64,000 nucleotides of DNA from Varanus komodoensis. Its lineage: Eukaryota; Chordata; Lepidosauria; Squamata; Varanidae. The stretch spans positions 877,472 to 941,471 of the forward strand of contig NW_025335468.1 in NCBI RefSeq assembly GCF_004798865.1, in the 5' to 3' direction. Below the pieces are notes generated by a model. The model was not told where the DNA came from. It was given only the letters and a program-made list of their open reading frames with translations, and did no database searches. This document shows positions 45,363 to 56,705 of this stretch, piece after piece; the stretch's first letter is position 1, and every line of letters starts with the position of its first letter. Made by a program: the position numbers and the translations under genes.

Positions 45363-46557
45363 TTGCTTCATTTGCAGAGAATCACAGCATACGCACAGTC
45401 CTGCATCTAATACCCTGTGTGCCAGACCATATTGCTGGGATGGCATAATTAAGTCTACTGTGCATGCTAGTACACCGTCTTGACATGGCAGAACATCTGT
45501 AGTTGTTCATTTGTGAAGGGAAGGCATTCTGCCTATACACAGAGAAGCCACTCTCTGGCCAAAGTGCAGGCAGAGAGAAAGGTTCTCTTAACTATGATAT
45601 TGGAGGCTCACGTTCCTGGATGTGAGGACAGCTTCTAAAGCAACTCCACTGGGTAAGCATCAGCTAAAATAATTAAGCACCTCTCCTCTGCCTGTGAATG
45701 TGATCTGGCCACGTAAAAACAAAGGTTAGATCAATAGCATTCCCCAAATGGGGCAGGGCAAGATTATGGCCAGCAGGTTCCTTTCTGTATTCCATTTCCT
45801 GCATCTCCCTGTAGATTCTACAATGTTGAGTCATAGGCAGTTGTAGAAGAACAACAGTAGCTGAGGAAAGTAACAGGAGGTACCAGGAGCTGGATTATTA
45901 TCCTTGTTTGGGAGGTGATATCAGTGCAAAAGCATTAATACACCATTTCACACATTCTGAAGCTAAGTCTCAGCTTGAAAAACATATCTGGGGTCTGATC
46001 CAATTCAGCTGCATTCAGGCAATTACCTGTCTGCCCCCCTACCCTGCTTTGAGAGTGATATGTAGCAATAGCAGCATGTTGCTTGGTGGGACACATATAG
46101 CTGCAAAGACATGTTTCCAGCTGACAAAGGCACATAATTGCCATAGTGGTGTGGTTTTAAGAACATCTAACCCACAGGAATGCACAGGTGAAATATATTC
46201 CTGGCATTCTCTATGGAACCACATTCTTGTGCTCCAAGAAAAAAAAATGTCACGTGATACAGAAACCCATCTCATATCAAAATTGGCATCGGTTCTCATG
46301 GGCAAATTTTGTGTGAATATTTCCCTGCAGAAGAGAAATGCAGCTGAATGATACACAGGCAGCCCAGACCTGAAGACTGAGCTGACGAATATGCCCCAAG
46401 AACAACAAAACAACATGATGAAAGAAAAAAGTGGTTTTCCCTAAGGAAAGCAACTGAACTCCCCAGAGAACCCATATAATTACTGGGACGTCAGATGCTC
46501 AGGAGGAAAGCATCCTGAGGCGAAAAGCCTGTGCATTAAGCACGGCACAGAACTCAC
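45363..46557. other. Unassigned sequence
   Basis: No repeat family recognised. The 147-codon plus-strand frame at 45908-46351 has no domain. Confidence 0.4.
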
Positions 46558-47010
46558 CTGTGCTGCTTCGCCCCTTGCCCCACCTGGATGGTTGCCACTT
46601 TCTTGTGGAAAGGAAAGAACCGGCTCAGAGGAGGCCACAGAGGGGGGTGACGATTCATCCTGCAACCCATCATCTGTTTCTCTGGGATCATCAGCGGACA
46701 TGGCTTCAGCCTCAGAAACATTCCTCTGATATAGCCCTCTGCAGCGCATGAGCCAGTGGCTGCAAGGTCCAGCAGTAGACCAGTCCTCAGAGGGTGTGGA
46801 TTCAACAGCCACTCCAGGCCTGCCAGCCCTTGAAAATGTCCAGAACTTCCTAAGGCTCTTTGTGGACGAGCACCAGCCAGTGATCTGTCCAGGGTCCTGG
46901 CAGGCCTGGCTGGTTGAGAACCTGCATTGTCTAACTTCCCTGAGCCCTTTGCTGCGGAACTACAGCTGCAACCCAGCCTCCTGTGGCATCCCAATGTCAG
47001 GACAGTGAGT
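46558..47010 (-). other. Exon-like or repeat-derived open stretch (unidentified)
   Basis: On the minus strand an open frame reads through SEAEAMSADDPRETDDGL and PPSVASSEPV, an acidic, Ser/Pro-rich text, to GEAAQ at 46558. There cag|gtgagt gives a consensus splice donor in phase 0. The plus strand also has an 86-codon frame over the same DNA (46748-47008) and a polyadenylation-type AATAAA at 47149-47154. I do not recognise a domain. It could be a host exon, part of a fossil retroelement, or chance. There is no matching acceptor or partner exon that I can support. Confidence 0.3.
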
Positions 47011-47249
47011 GATCAAGGCGATCAAAGGATTGGGCTGTGCTGCATGCACCAGCTAGACTCAGCTCCTGAACCCACATCACACTGCCTGTGCCTTTATTTT
47101 TACCTACCAAATCCAGGAATCGCTGTTTATTGTGTTATTTATAATTTCAATAAAACTTTCATGCAAAGTTTCCCACTCACACAAGACACTTGCTCTTGGT
47201 GGTAACATCAACAGCAACAACATTAGTCATATTCCACTTTTTTGCTTTT

Positions 47250-47400
47250 GTGAGGCAGCCAGTGTGGCTTCTTTACTTCTCCACCCCATTTAACCCTCAC
47301 AGTAATTCTGTGAAGCAGGATAGGCTGACAGTGAGCTGCCCAGTAAACTCCAGTCCTCAGTCCAACACCCTAACCATTATGCGAGCCAACTGGTTGTGAG
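47250..47400 (-). mobile_element. CORE/MIR-like SINE, degraded
   Basis: On the plus strand 'accctcacagtaattctgtg', 'aagcaggataggctgacagt', 'gagctgcccagtaaactcca' and 'caacaccctaaccattatgc' are the SINE in reverse, with the tRNA-like head at the 47400 side. Confidence 0.7.
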
Positions 47401-48334
47401 CCAAGAGCCCCTCTTTAACCCTCCATACTGGGTTGTTTCCCTTCCTGAGGTGCAGCTTAATATAAACACAACAACCAAGTGGTAGCTCATGTGGGGTGTC
47501 TCATACACCGTGTAAGGTATAAATTTGGTCCTGGAACTTGTGTGTGCAACATTAGGCCTGGGGATATGTGATGGTAAGATGTGCAATTGTCAGTGAGCCG
47601 ACACGCAGGTGACGTCAGGGATTTGGAATTGCATATGGTGATTTGTTTTTAACACATGAGGAATGACATTGAAAGTGGACCTGAACACTTTTTCCTCCAG
47701 CAAGCAGCTTCATAATTTTCCCCAAGTTTCTTGGCTGGTCTATCTGGAAGGGAACAGATTTCACAAGCAACCTGGTCTTCCCAGGTCCGTCTTCAACCCT
47801 CTGTGTCCACTCTGGACCACTATTCCAGGGCATGCCTATAGCTCCTTAGAACTACATCCCTTAAGATGAGAGTTATGGAATGGAGTCAAACAGAACAAGG
47901 GCATTCTTCACCCTCCAGAGAATTTCACATTTCAGCATGACTCACATGGGTGTTTGGGGCACTTATGCCTGAGGAAGTATTCATACATTTTAAAATCTGT
48001 CATTTTTAAACAGCTACACCATGATGCGGCCAAAGTTAAGCATGTTCACCCTTCTGAAATCAATGGGAATTGAGACCATTGATATTTGGCTGAATTGTGA
48101 GCCCTTAAACAAGACGATAAAAGGTGTCATTTCTATCTCAGTCTATTCTTCTATGGGATAGCATTTAATGGTAGCATGGTTGCTATTATTTATATACTGC
48201 ATCTGACCAGTAACAAAAGCCAAAAGGGCACGTCCCTGCTCCAAGTACTGTTCAAAGCAGTATTGGACCAGGCTCTGTCAACAATATTCAAAGCTTTTCA
48301 TGGTCATTCTCTCAGTAAAGCTTGTAAACTTGGC

Positions 48335-48425
48335 CTGCATTATCATTACCCCTAAACTGCAGGTCAGAGAGAAGGTGTTACATCTGTGGCTGGCCCAAGA
48401 CCCCGAGTGACATCAAGTTTCAGGT
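48335..48425 (-). mobile_element. MIR-like SINE fragment
   Basis: 'tatcattacccctaaactgc', 'aggtcagagagaaggtgtta' and 'ggctggcccaagaccccgag' are the minus-strand words of an old MIR-type element. Only the central part is visible. Confidence 0.5.
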
Positions 48426-48484
48426 GAAGTTTCTCTTCTGGGCACAGTGGTATGCTCTGAGTTCAGGCAGGATCATTCCTATCA

Positions 48485-48627
48485 TGCTAAAGCAGGGGTA
48501 GCTAATGTCTGGTCTTCCAGGTATTTTGGTCTGCAGCTCCCATCAATCCTCATTACTGGCTAGGGCTGATGGGAATTGCTGGCCCAAATACCTGGACAAC
48601 CACATGTTGTCTCATCCTGTGCTAAAT
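48485..48627. mobile_element. Complete hAT-like palindromic MITE with target duplication
   Basis: The element runs 48493-48619 (127 bp). It starts caggggtagc and ends catcctg, matching the usual hAT-type terminal cagggg. It is flanked by tgctaaag (48485-48492) and tgctaaat (48620-48627), 8-bp target duplications matching at 7 of 8 bases. The interior is palindromic: 'gcagctcccatcaatcc' faces 'gggctgatgggaattgct', with 'gtattttgg' and 'ccaaatacc' further out. It codes for nothing and would need a hAT transposase in trans. Confidence 0.85.
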
Positions 48628-49734
48628 CATAATCTGAACAAGACCTCTGAGAGCAAGAGAGTCACCAGAAATGTTTGCATGCCACATAAATATGTAAATT
48701 AAGGTATAGTGTAAGAAAAGGGGGTTACTGTAAGTCTTCTGGTATTATGGGGTGCAACCAAGCTGCATTCTTGGACTTCACTCATATTTTAGCTATGCTG
48801 CAATGCAAAGCACCATGCTGGGGATTTTGTGTTGTCTATGTTAATAAACCAATATGTTCCCATTATCATTTCCTATAAGATGTAAAATACTCATTTGAGT
48901 TACTTTGCATGCTTGTTTGTTGCATGGATATTTGGGCATTTCAGACATAAAAAATGTTTTTCTCCATTGGGATTTCAGTTATGAATTAAATAAGTGCATT
49001 ATCAGAGATGTTGGATGTGAACATTTAACAACTAAAAGGAAGAGGTTCTCTAAAGATAATTAGAAGTAGTACTACCATAAATAAACACGTGTGAACAAGA
49101 AACTCCACAGTGCATTAGCTCTTCTGGAGTCATTGTTAACGTGCAGTGTTTGGGCCAATGTGGATTGGATCCCGAAAAACACTGTTCTAATATATACCAC
49201 TTAATATATACACACAGGTTGCCATTGTAGCAAGCCAACCTGCAGTAGGTTCCCTCCAGGAAAGAATAATAGAGTCTCTGACCAATAATGACATAACACA
49301 TGAGAACCTAATAGGGTCCCTCTCTGAAAAATGAATTATCTTGCACATGCTTGCCATACAAATGCTTATAAGCACATTACCCATGGGAGAAAATACGTCT
49401 GTGCTTAGTAAATGTTTGATACAAAATCACCACAATGTGGAATAAGGGGAAGAGGTCTGCCCCAGCTTGGGAGCTGGGGTGGAATACATGCTGCAGCATT
49501 ACAGCATTTGAAAGATAAAAATAATATACTATCACAAATGAGTGGTGCTTTTTTACATCTGCATTGTCTTCATTTTGTCCCATTCCACCTAGTAGTGTAA
49601 GGTTTCAGAAGGCAGAGAATCAATATTAGAAGACAGAGATCTTCAAGAAAGACAGGAACAGAAATATAGCTGTTGTTTTCTTCAAAGTGCATCAAAATCC
49701 TTCCTGTGTGAGCAGAGTAGTTATTTATTTTAAA

Positions 49735-49795
49735 ATGAACACCCCTTCCCTTTAGTTCAAGATCTTTCAAGGCAGCTTACAGTAAAACAAAGTAA
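49735..49795 (-). mobile_element. SINE/LINE 3' tail fragment
   Basis: 'cttccctttagttcaagatc' and 'aaggcagcttacagtaaaac' resemble the reversed 3' end of the CORE/MIR-like SINE. The match is short and the call is tentative. Confidence 0.35.
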
Positions 49796-50496
49796 AAACA
49801 ATCTCCCAACCTTCTGTTCCCACTAGTGAAGCTATTTCTATTATATGACACAGGTCATAGTCATGTATTATGAAAGAACTGTGTGTGATGCACCCGACTC
49901 GTTCCAGGGCTGGACTGCACAGAGAACTTCCATATGTAAATGAACCTTTTGGGGATTTAGCTACAGCCTCGCGGGCCTGGGATTATGATGACTAAAGGGT
50001 GGGCTGCTGTAATCTCATAATACAGCTCTGGGAAAAGTCTGGAATTATATTCATGGGAGACTTGATTCACCCCCTGTAGTTCTCCATATACCAGCATAGT
50101 GGGGCACAGCTGGCTGATCTCTGTAATGTGTAAACAGGGACCTTCACACAGAGGAAATCAGTGCAACTCATTCATGTTGATTTTGATCAGTTCAAAATCA
50201 TACTTTACATGCCACTTTGATACAAACAACCAGGTCATCTCCTCTTCATAAACTGGATTCCAAAGTCTTATGCAGGGAATTGTTTTGCCACTGATCTTAC
50301 CAAATAAATAATGAGTAATATGATGCAAGAAAAAGGTACTATTAAATAGGATCAGTATTTGTGCAGAATGTGAAGACTTTGGGGTTACACAGAAATTTTC
50401 ATTAGATATACTGGGAAAATAACAGAGGCTAGCAATGGGCAAAATTCAGAGTTGAAAATGGAATGATACAGGCATATTTTTCCATGATGTGCACAC

Positions 50497-50523
50497 TTTT
50501 TTTTTTTTTTTTTTTTTTTTTTT
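50497..50523. repeat. 27-base poly-T run
   Basis: An uninterrupted T run. It could be the poly-A tail of a minus-strand retrocopy reaching right, but no known repeat or gene is recognised in the adjacent sequence. Confidence 0.95.
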
Positions 50524-52935
50524 GGAGTCAAAAGGGTTTTGCAGCTTTTTACAACAGTCTGCATAACCAGAAACAGACATGATAGTGTGAGGAGCTCCTC
50601 AGATCATGGGCCATGATGCTTCTTTCAGAGCACTTTAGGTTTTCTAAATTTAAAAAGGAGAATGCAAAAGGCTATTTCCTTTTCCCTCCCAGTCCTTGCT
50701 TATTTTGCATTTACCAAGACTTCTCTTAGATGGGAAATTCTCTTGCTCAGTGGGTCCATCCAGGCCGGCTGGACCTGGCCTGGGTGGACAAGCTCAGGGA
50801 GGCAGCTGCAGAGGGCCAGAGCCTCAAAGGCTCTGTAGGCTCTTCAGCAACATCTCCTTGCCCAGCCAGCTGTGCTTGGAAAAGAAAGCACCACAGGCAG
50901 CAGCTGGCCAGGCGAGTCCTCAGTGCCCACGGCACACCGTTTGAAAGCAGTATTTTGAGTAACGGTGAACTGAACAAATCAAATGCTGTCTTGGGAAAGG
51001 GATGGCCAGTGAGGGCACAGGAGAGCCATCCCCCCCAGGGGCAGCATCTGAGTAATTCAAATAGCTGCTATTCAAAGGCTGGCTTTGCACAATCAAATTG
51101 AACCACAGTGGTTTGTTCAAGCCACTGTGGTTTGCAAGCATCCACATGAACCCAGTGTATTACCTAATCCCCATCCCCCTGCAGTATTTTGACATATTGT
51201 GTGAACCCTGCAAGTGTTGATTGTTGGTGTGATTAGCAAACCATCTGGAAACCATGGCCTGTTTGTTAATTATGGCAGTAGCCCACCACAACTTGGGTGG
51301 TGATGAAACAAAGTGGTGAGTCGCAGTCTGATTTTGCTGTCCCTGTCAAAATGTAAGCTAAAAAACTGTATTTTTTCCACATGGTTAGATGAATCTGTAA
51401 GTTCATCGGGATGGCTGCTCAGCATTTTCTATTGCCAGCAGGGCCGGCTGGGCTAGGGAAGGAGGAGCTTGGAGGAGGAGCAGGAGCTGCTGCCAGGTAA
51501 AAGGAGGGAGGAAGGCAGGACCGGTGGCAATGGCAGCGGCAGCAACAGTGGAGAGAGCAGTGGCACTAGGGGGTGGGACCCTACACAGCACTCTGCTGAG
51601 GGCACACACGAGGCTGATGCCAGTCCTGGGTCTACGCCCCTGAGCAAGCCACAGTCTGGATCTCTCCTTATAGACGTCCCCAGGGAAAGCAAAGCAGAAC
51701 ACTGCTGTCTTATTTATAAGATACAGAAATTTAAACATGGCCTTTCTATCTGCTTGAAATAATAAATGCCTCAGAGAGCTTTATCGTCCAGTTGTAATGC
51801 CTATAAAATTGATTAATATCTCAATACAAAGGAAAAGTACCTCCTTTGCCATAAAGAAACGACGAGACTAATATACCCAACTGATCCTGCTACTGCATGA
51901 ACTATTTGGCAGACCCATCAAACCCTTCGGGGCAAGGGCTGGTTTCCAGTTTGCTTCTACAGAAGCCAAAACCAGATGGGAGGCTCTGTATAATCAGTTC
52001 TGCAAACAAGCATTAGGCATACATAGGAAGTATTTCTCCCAATATCAGCTGCAGAGCAGAACTAGGGCAATTCTCACAGCTAATCGGTATTCTGTTGTCA
52101 TCATCTCAGTCAAAGCAACATGGACTCCCACCATCACAAAGCACTAGAAGACCAAACTCAGACACTGGGAAAAATAAAACACCTCCAGTTCCATTATAAC
52201 CTAGCTGCTAGCCCCGAAACACCACTGCTATAGCTAATCCTCGTGAAAATCCAAGGCGTCCAAAGTGTCAGAATAACGGCCACAGAATCGAATGGAACCA
52301 TATCCTGTGACATTATGGAACAAAAATGATATACTGTCTCCTCTCTCCTCTTCACATATATAATACAAAATAAATGTATTGAAAACTGTTTTGATAAAAT
52401 AGTTGATGTGATGCATAGAGTATTTCCAAGAAATCTAAGAATTACAGTTCAAGTGACACAAAAGGACACAACAATAAAACTTGTTTTGTTTAAATCTGCT
52501 TTGTTTGCTAAATGTAAAAACAAATCTACAAATAATGTAAGAAAAAGCACATTAAAATTTTAGTGTATGAAAGACAAAGTCATGCAGGAAAGTCATGCTT
52601 TAAGCATCATCCCCAGTGCTGTTTCAACACGCCTCCACCCCCAAATAAAAAAATTCTCCAAATTAGGCAATTAAGTGGCTACGGTAGACCTCTCTGGAAA
52701 GGTGTCTCATAATTGTGGCATCGTTATGGAGAAGACCTACCCAAAATACTCTAGAATCTCCCTTCTCAAAAAGATAGGATTTGGAGCAGTGTTGCTACCT
52801 TGCAACCTGGAGGTCCTAGAAGAGATGTGAGATGTGAAATATCAAATGCGTGTGCACCGATGCAGATATGCATGTGCTGAGCTAATTCTCGGCATCACTA
52901 GGTGTGTAGTGGCCTCTTGCAATTGATCTTGGAGG
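50524..52935. other. Unassigned sequence with GC-richer patches
   Basis: Patches at 50740-50940 and 51420-51650 are GC-rich with overlapping frames on both strands, but no domain or splice structure is convincing. The rest is AT-rich single-copy DNA. Confidence 0.35.
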
Positions 52936-53110
52936 AAACACAATGGGACTTCCTTCCAAATAAATACACACAGCACATAGTAATCTGCTACTCAGCATCT
53001 TCTACTGAGCCTGTGCCTGGAGCATGCAGTGGGGGAGACGGGCTCTTGAAACACCATTACTTTTTGACAAGAGGATGTGTTGAATAGAGGTAGGTCCTCA
53101 TCAGTGATTA
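52936..53110 (+). repeat. Dispersed repeat module, copy 1 (pair with 55430-55650)
   Basis: 'acacaatgggacttccttcc' and, after a gap, 'ccattactttttgacaagag', 'gatgtgttgaatagaggtag' and 'gtcctcatcagtga' match the same words at 55440-55650 in the same order. The class is unknown. Confidence 0.6.
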
Positions 53111-53146
53111 ATGCATTCATGTTAATTAGACAGTCTTGGAGAGGGA

Positions 53147-53225
53147 GGGGCAGTAGAGGGCATGTTCTGCAGGCAGAAAGTCTCAGGTTCAGTCCTTGGC
53201 ATCTCCTGTTAAAAGCATTTTGTAG
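53147..53225 (+). mobile_element. tRNA-derived SINE, 5' part
   Basis: 'gagggcatgttctgcaggca', 'gaaagtctcaggttcagtcc' and 'ttggcatctcctgttaaaag' match the SINE head with a readable B box (ggttcagtcc). Confidence 0.7.
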
Positions 53226-53589
53226 AGGTGATGTGCAAACCCTTTGTCTGAAACCCAGGAGAATTGCCACCATTAAGTTTAGAGGCAGTGCTACTCAAGA
53301 TGCACAGGAAAGGATTCTTCCAAGTGTCCTTTGCCATCAAGTGGAGCCCAGTGAGCCCACTGGTTCCCCAGGGCACTGCTGGAGATGAAATGAGTGGTAG
53401 GCCAACCACAGCAGCAGTGGTGGAAAGCTCAGCTCAGGTCAGGTCTGATCAAGTACAGGACAGAACTCCTTTGAGAGCTTAATCTGTGGCCATGCAGGTA
53501 GCAAAGAAAGTGCCGTTCTCCAGCATCACTGTGTCTGCACAGTGGATGTTTCTGGCAAATTAGAGGACTGCTACATTCTGGCCTGTAAG

Positions 53590-54262
53590 ATGAGGAGGTG
53601 GACCACTTTGCATGGCATGTGGATAAAATCAATCATATCCATGCTGACTTGGATGCCATAGTTGACACAGAATTGATGGATGTAACCTTAGCCTCTGCTC
53701 GTTTCCATTACAATTCATACTTTTGGTGTGTCCCTCCAAGATGGGACTGGGAGGGATACAGTGTTATACGTGGATTTGATCCTTTTGGAGGAATGATCTC
53801 AGGAGAATTTCTGTTCAGTCCCATGGCCATGGGCCTGCAGTGTCCTTCAGGGTTCCATCTTATTCCTCATGTTATGCAACATGCTCATGGAACTGCTGGG
53901 AGAAATTATCCAGAGTCTTGAGGTTCAGTGCTACCAATGCTGACTGCTGACAATTCTATCTCTCCTGTCCATCTATAGACTTCAATTCTATTTTTACATT
54001 TTAAATTAAACACCTGTTTTCAAATTGGTGTCTGAAGTTGACAATGGACTGGATGAGGGTTAACAAATTGAAGCTTAATTCAGACAAGACAGATGTGCTC
54101 CTGGTTTGTCAAACGGCAGCTCAAGGAATACATTTCCCCAATGACTCAGGTTTACAGCTTGAGGGTACTCTTGGGCTTGGCTTTGAACCTTGGTATTTAG
54201 GTTTTGATGGCAGCAGAGCAGATTTACACCACTGAGACTAGTGTACCAACTGGGCCCGTTCA
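53590..54262 (+). mobile_element. L2-clade LINE, degraded and internally deleted RT remnant
   Basis: Near 53590-53660 the text reads EEVDHFAWHVDKI...HADLDAIVD, a family-like piece upstream of the RT core. Later, words such as 'cagggttccatcttattcct' followed by 'catgttatgcaacatgctca' match the RT region around the YADD box, and the frame from 54038 reads MDWMRVNKLKLNSDKTDVLL, a hallmark of L2-type reverse transcriptase (MDWMR-NKLKLN-DKTEVLLV). Similarity fades after 'tgtaccaactgggcccgttc'. Much of the RT is missing between the two parts and the frames are broken. It is the same clade as the fragment at 1796-2080 but not the same insertion. Confidence 0.8.
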
Positions 54263-54728
54263 TGCACATAACCGTACCTGCATGTGACCTGCTTGCAGCA
54301 GTTATAGGATAATGGAAAGCTATCTAGGAAAACAACATATACAGCAACTTTGAGTAGTCACCATGCACCTGACACTATCACGAATCACTTCCTCCCCCCA
54401 TACCTCACCCTGACATTCCCAAATCTACTTTCTTCTTATTACCATCCTGAAACCTTCCCAGATTCAGTCACTCTTTCATCATGCTAAACCAGGTTTGTAG
54501 AGGTTTTTTCTCCCTTTTCTTTAATTCCCCATTGTCAGAATAGTTGCCAGTTCTCCCCGTTGTTGTGGGATAAAGCTGCAGTTTTCTGAGCAGGAGGGAA
54601 TTTCCAAACAAGTCCCCCACAGAAAACAGGACAAGCCCATTTACCAGTCTGGGAAGCTGCAAGTAATGGTCACAGTTTGCCTGGGGCTTTATCCTTTGGT
54701 AGTGCTGTAAGCCCTGCTGCTCCAGATT

Positions 54729-54860
54729 GACTCCATACAGGAAGCCACAGCCTCGCATTTGCCAGAGCTGAGCAGGGCTGCCAGGATAGGCCATTTTGGA
54801 GGACGTTTACTCCTAGGGTTGCTGTAAGTCAGAGATGACCTGTGCACATGACAACCAATG
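54729..54860 (+). mobile_element. RTE-type LINE, 3' end (copy 2)
   Basis: The text reads DSIQEATASHLPELSRA and, after a frame change, RPFWRTFTPRVAVSQR. These are the same C-terminal words as at 7509-7650 (KEA-L-L-EL--A--DR-FWRT---RVA-S--R). It is 5'-truncated and inactive. Confidence 0.75.
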
Positions 54861-55351
54861 CTGTTCTGTTATACAAAGACTTTCCTGTGGCCTCGTTGCT
54901 GATGGGGACAGAGGTCAGCTGGCATTTCTATTATTTAGAAAGCCTTTTCTTTCCCTGGTGAAGGTAGGGTTCCATTTCTTTTCCGGGCATTGCCTCTATA
55001 AGAGGAACACTGGAAAGAGCCATTTTGGAAGAGGTGTGTTGTGATGCAAGACTGCTACACTTAAGAAAGTGAAATTGCCCGTCCCTTTGTTTCTGTACCT
55101 CTGTAAAGTCAGTGCAGATTAGACATAAACAAACAGAAGAATATTGTGAGGTTTTAGTGCTCCCTCCCGTAAAGCAGCAGTGGTCTGCATGCCATATGCA
55201 GCGTATGACACCCTTGGATCCAGTCTGTGGGTTCTTCCCACCACTGGCATAGCAATGCTTAAAAAAGAAAAGCACCACTGGCTACCATTTGCATGAATCA
55301 GACCTTCCCAGCTTGCTGTGGCAAGCATAATTGCCCTGTGCATGTGGCGGT

Positions 55352-55370
55352 GGGGGGGTGGGGTGGGGGG
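55352..55370 (+). other. G-quadruplex-capable run
   Basis: The plus strand reads GGGGGGGTGGGGTGGGGGG, enough for four G3 tracts with 1-nt loops. Structure formation is possible; a role is not shown. Confidence 0.7.
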
Positions 55371-55429
55371 TGATGGACAGGGGACTGGCGGCTGGGGAGA
55401 GGAGGCTTATTCCTCCACTCTCCAAGCTA

Positions 55430-55650
55430 AGCCCTGTTAAACACAAGGGTGCTCACTTCCAAGTAACATTCATAAGAGGGCATTATACATGTCTAGTTCA
55501 ACCTTTAGTGCTCAGAATCCTAGACCAGGGTTGAAAATGGTGAAATACAATTCTGGAAGCTGGTGTACGGAAGACACACAAACTCCATTCCACTTACATT
55601 ACTTTTTGGCAACAAGATGCATTGAATCAAGGCAAGTCCTCATCAGCGAG
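55430..55650 (+). repeat. Dispersed repeat module, copy 2 (pair with 52936-53110)
   Basis: 'aaacacaagggtgctcactt', 'acattactttttggcaacaa', 'gatgcattgaatcaaggcaa' and 'gtcctcatcagcga' match copy 1. The first part also resembles the 'ttactcccaagtaa' family. The frame that follows is described in the next entry. Confidence 0.6.
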
Positions 55651-55957
55651 AGAATCAGGGATGACAAACACGGAAATGGAAATGGGGACAGATGCAGGGA
55701 GAGAACACCTGCCTGCATTGAGACCAAGTGAAGGACAATTCTGTAATTGTTGTGACAGGGAAGAGATTAAAACTTGGGGGCACTTCCTTCTCCACTTTTC
55801 AAAATGTCAAGAGATACCAGAGCGATTACTGGGCAAAGTGAGCAACCTTCCCTTAGGCAGGAAAGAAAACGGAAGAAGAAAAAATGACCTGAATTCTGGG
55901 AGAAGCGACAGAGACATCACCCTTAACCTGACAACAGGCAACAAGCTGTGGCTGACT
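55650..55957 (+). pseudogene. Possible LINE C-terminal remnant with degenerate zinc-knuckle motif
   Basis: An open stretch has no ATG at its 5' end. It carries FCNCCDREEIKTWGHFLLHF: C-x2-C (first Cys at 55742-55744), nine residues, then HFLLH and Phe where LINE and related proteins usually have Cys (HFLLHC). The following text is basic (GRKENGRRKND). It resembles the C-terminal zinc-knuckle-like tail of some LINE proteins. The family is not identified, and chance remains possible. Confidence 0.35.
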
Positions 55958-56567
55958 TAGGAACAGCCAATCATTCTGAATGGATGGATCAACACGGAAG
56001 TCTTAGTTCATGCAAACACCAAAACGCAGAGTGCTGCGGTGTGTAACGTTACCTGTTGCTGCCTTTTTCCAAGTCAACCAAGTTGATGGAATCAGACTGA
56101 CCTCTGCTACATCTACTGCACTCTCACAAGGCAGGCACTGAGATATTTCAGGCCTTACAATAATCACTGGCATCATTTTCACTCCCCCGAGTCCTTCACA
56201 ATGCAGGTAACATGATTACTGCTAAGTGGATACAGCAGTCAAGCCCTTGGCATGGATTAAATTGCAAGAAAAATGTTTCTCATTGCTTGTTTTTAAGGTA
56301 CAAGATATTGCTTTGAACAGTATAAAGCAAGGCTGGTAACAGAGCTAGATGGTGGAGAGTAGCAGATAAAGTCCCACAGTTTTCCCCACTCAGTCCCTTC
56401 CTATTTGTTTTTTTTAAATATATTTTACAGAAATTGTATAAAACAAAGAGGCAAGGAAATAAGTAGTGCTGTTTGTCAAGATTTTGCATCATGGTGATGA
56501 ATTTGTACCCATAAAACAGCATTTTGTCTCATCTTGGGACACTTGAACTAACCCAAACTGAATTAAT

Positions 56568-56592
56568 GAGGAGGAGGAGGAGGAGGAGGAGG
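56568..56592. repeat. (GAG)n microsatellite
   Basis: About eight GAG/AGG units lie directly before the palindromic MITE half copy. Confidence 0.95.
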
Positions 56593-56624
56593 CAACAAAC
56601 AGCAAGGGAAAATAGCTTAGCCCA

Positions 56625-56705
56625 CAGTTTCCCAAGCTGGTGCCCTCCAGGTGTGCTGGCCTACAACTCCCATAGTTCCTAACCAAGGAAGTTGCAGCCT
56701 GGCAC
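56625..56705. mobile_element. hAT-like palindromic MITE, left half
   Basis: 'cagtttcccaagctggtgcc', 'ctccaggtgtgctggcctac' and 'aactcccatagttcc' match the left arm of this family. The right half is degraded. Confidence 0.65.

Noticed and set aside
50730-51101. 123-codon GC-rich frame
   Set aside because: Both strands are open here and there is no recognisable protein family.
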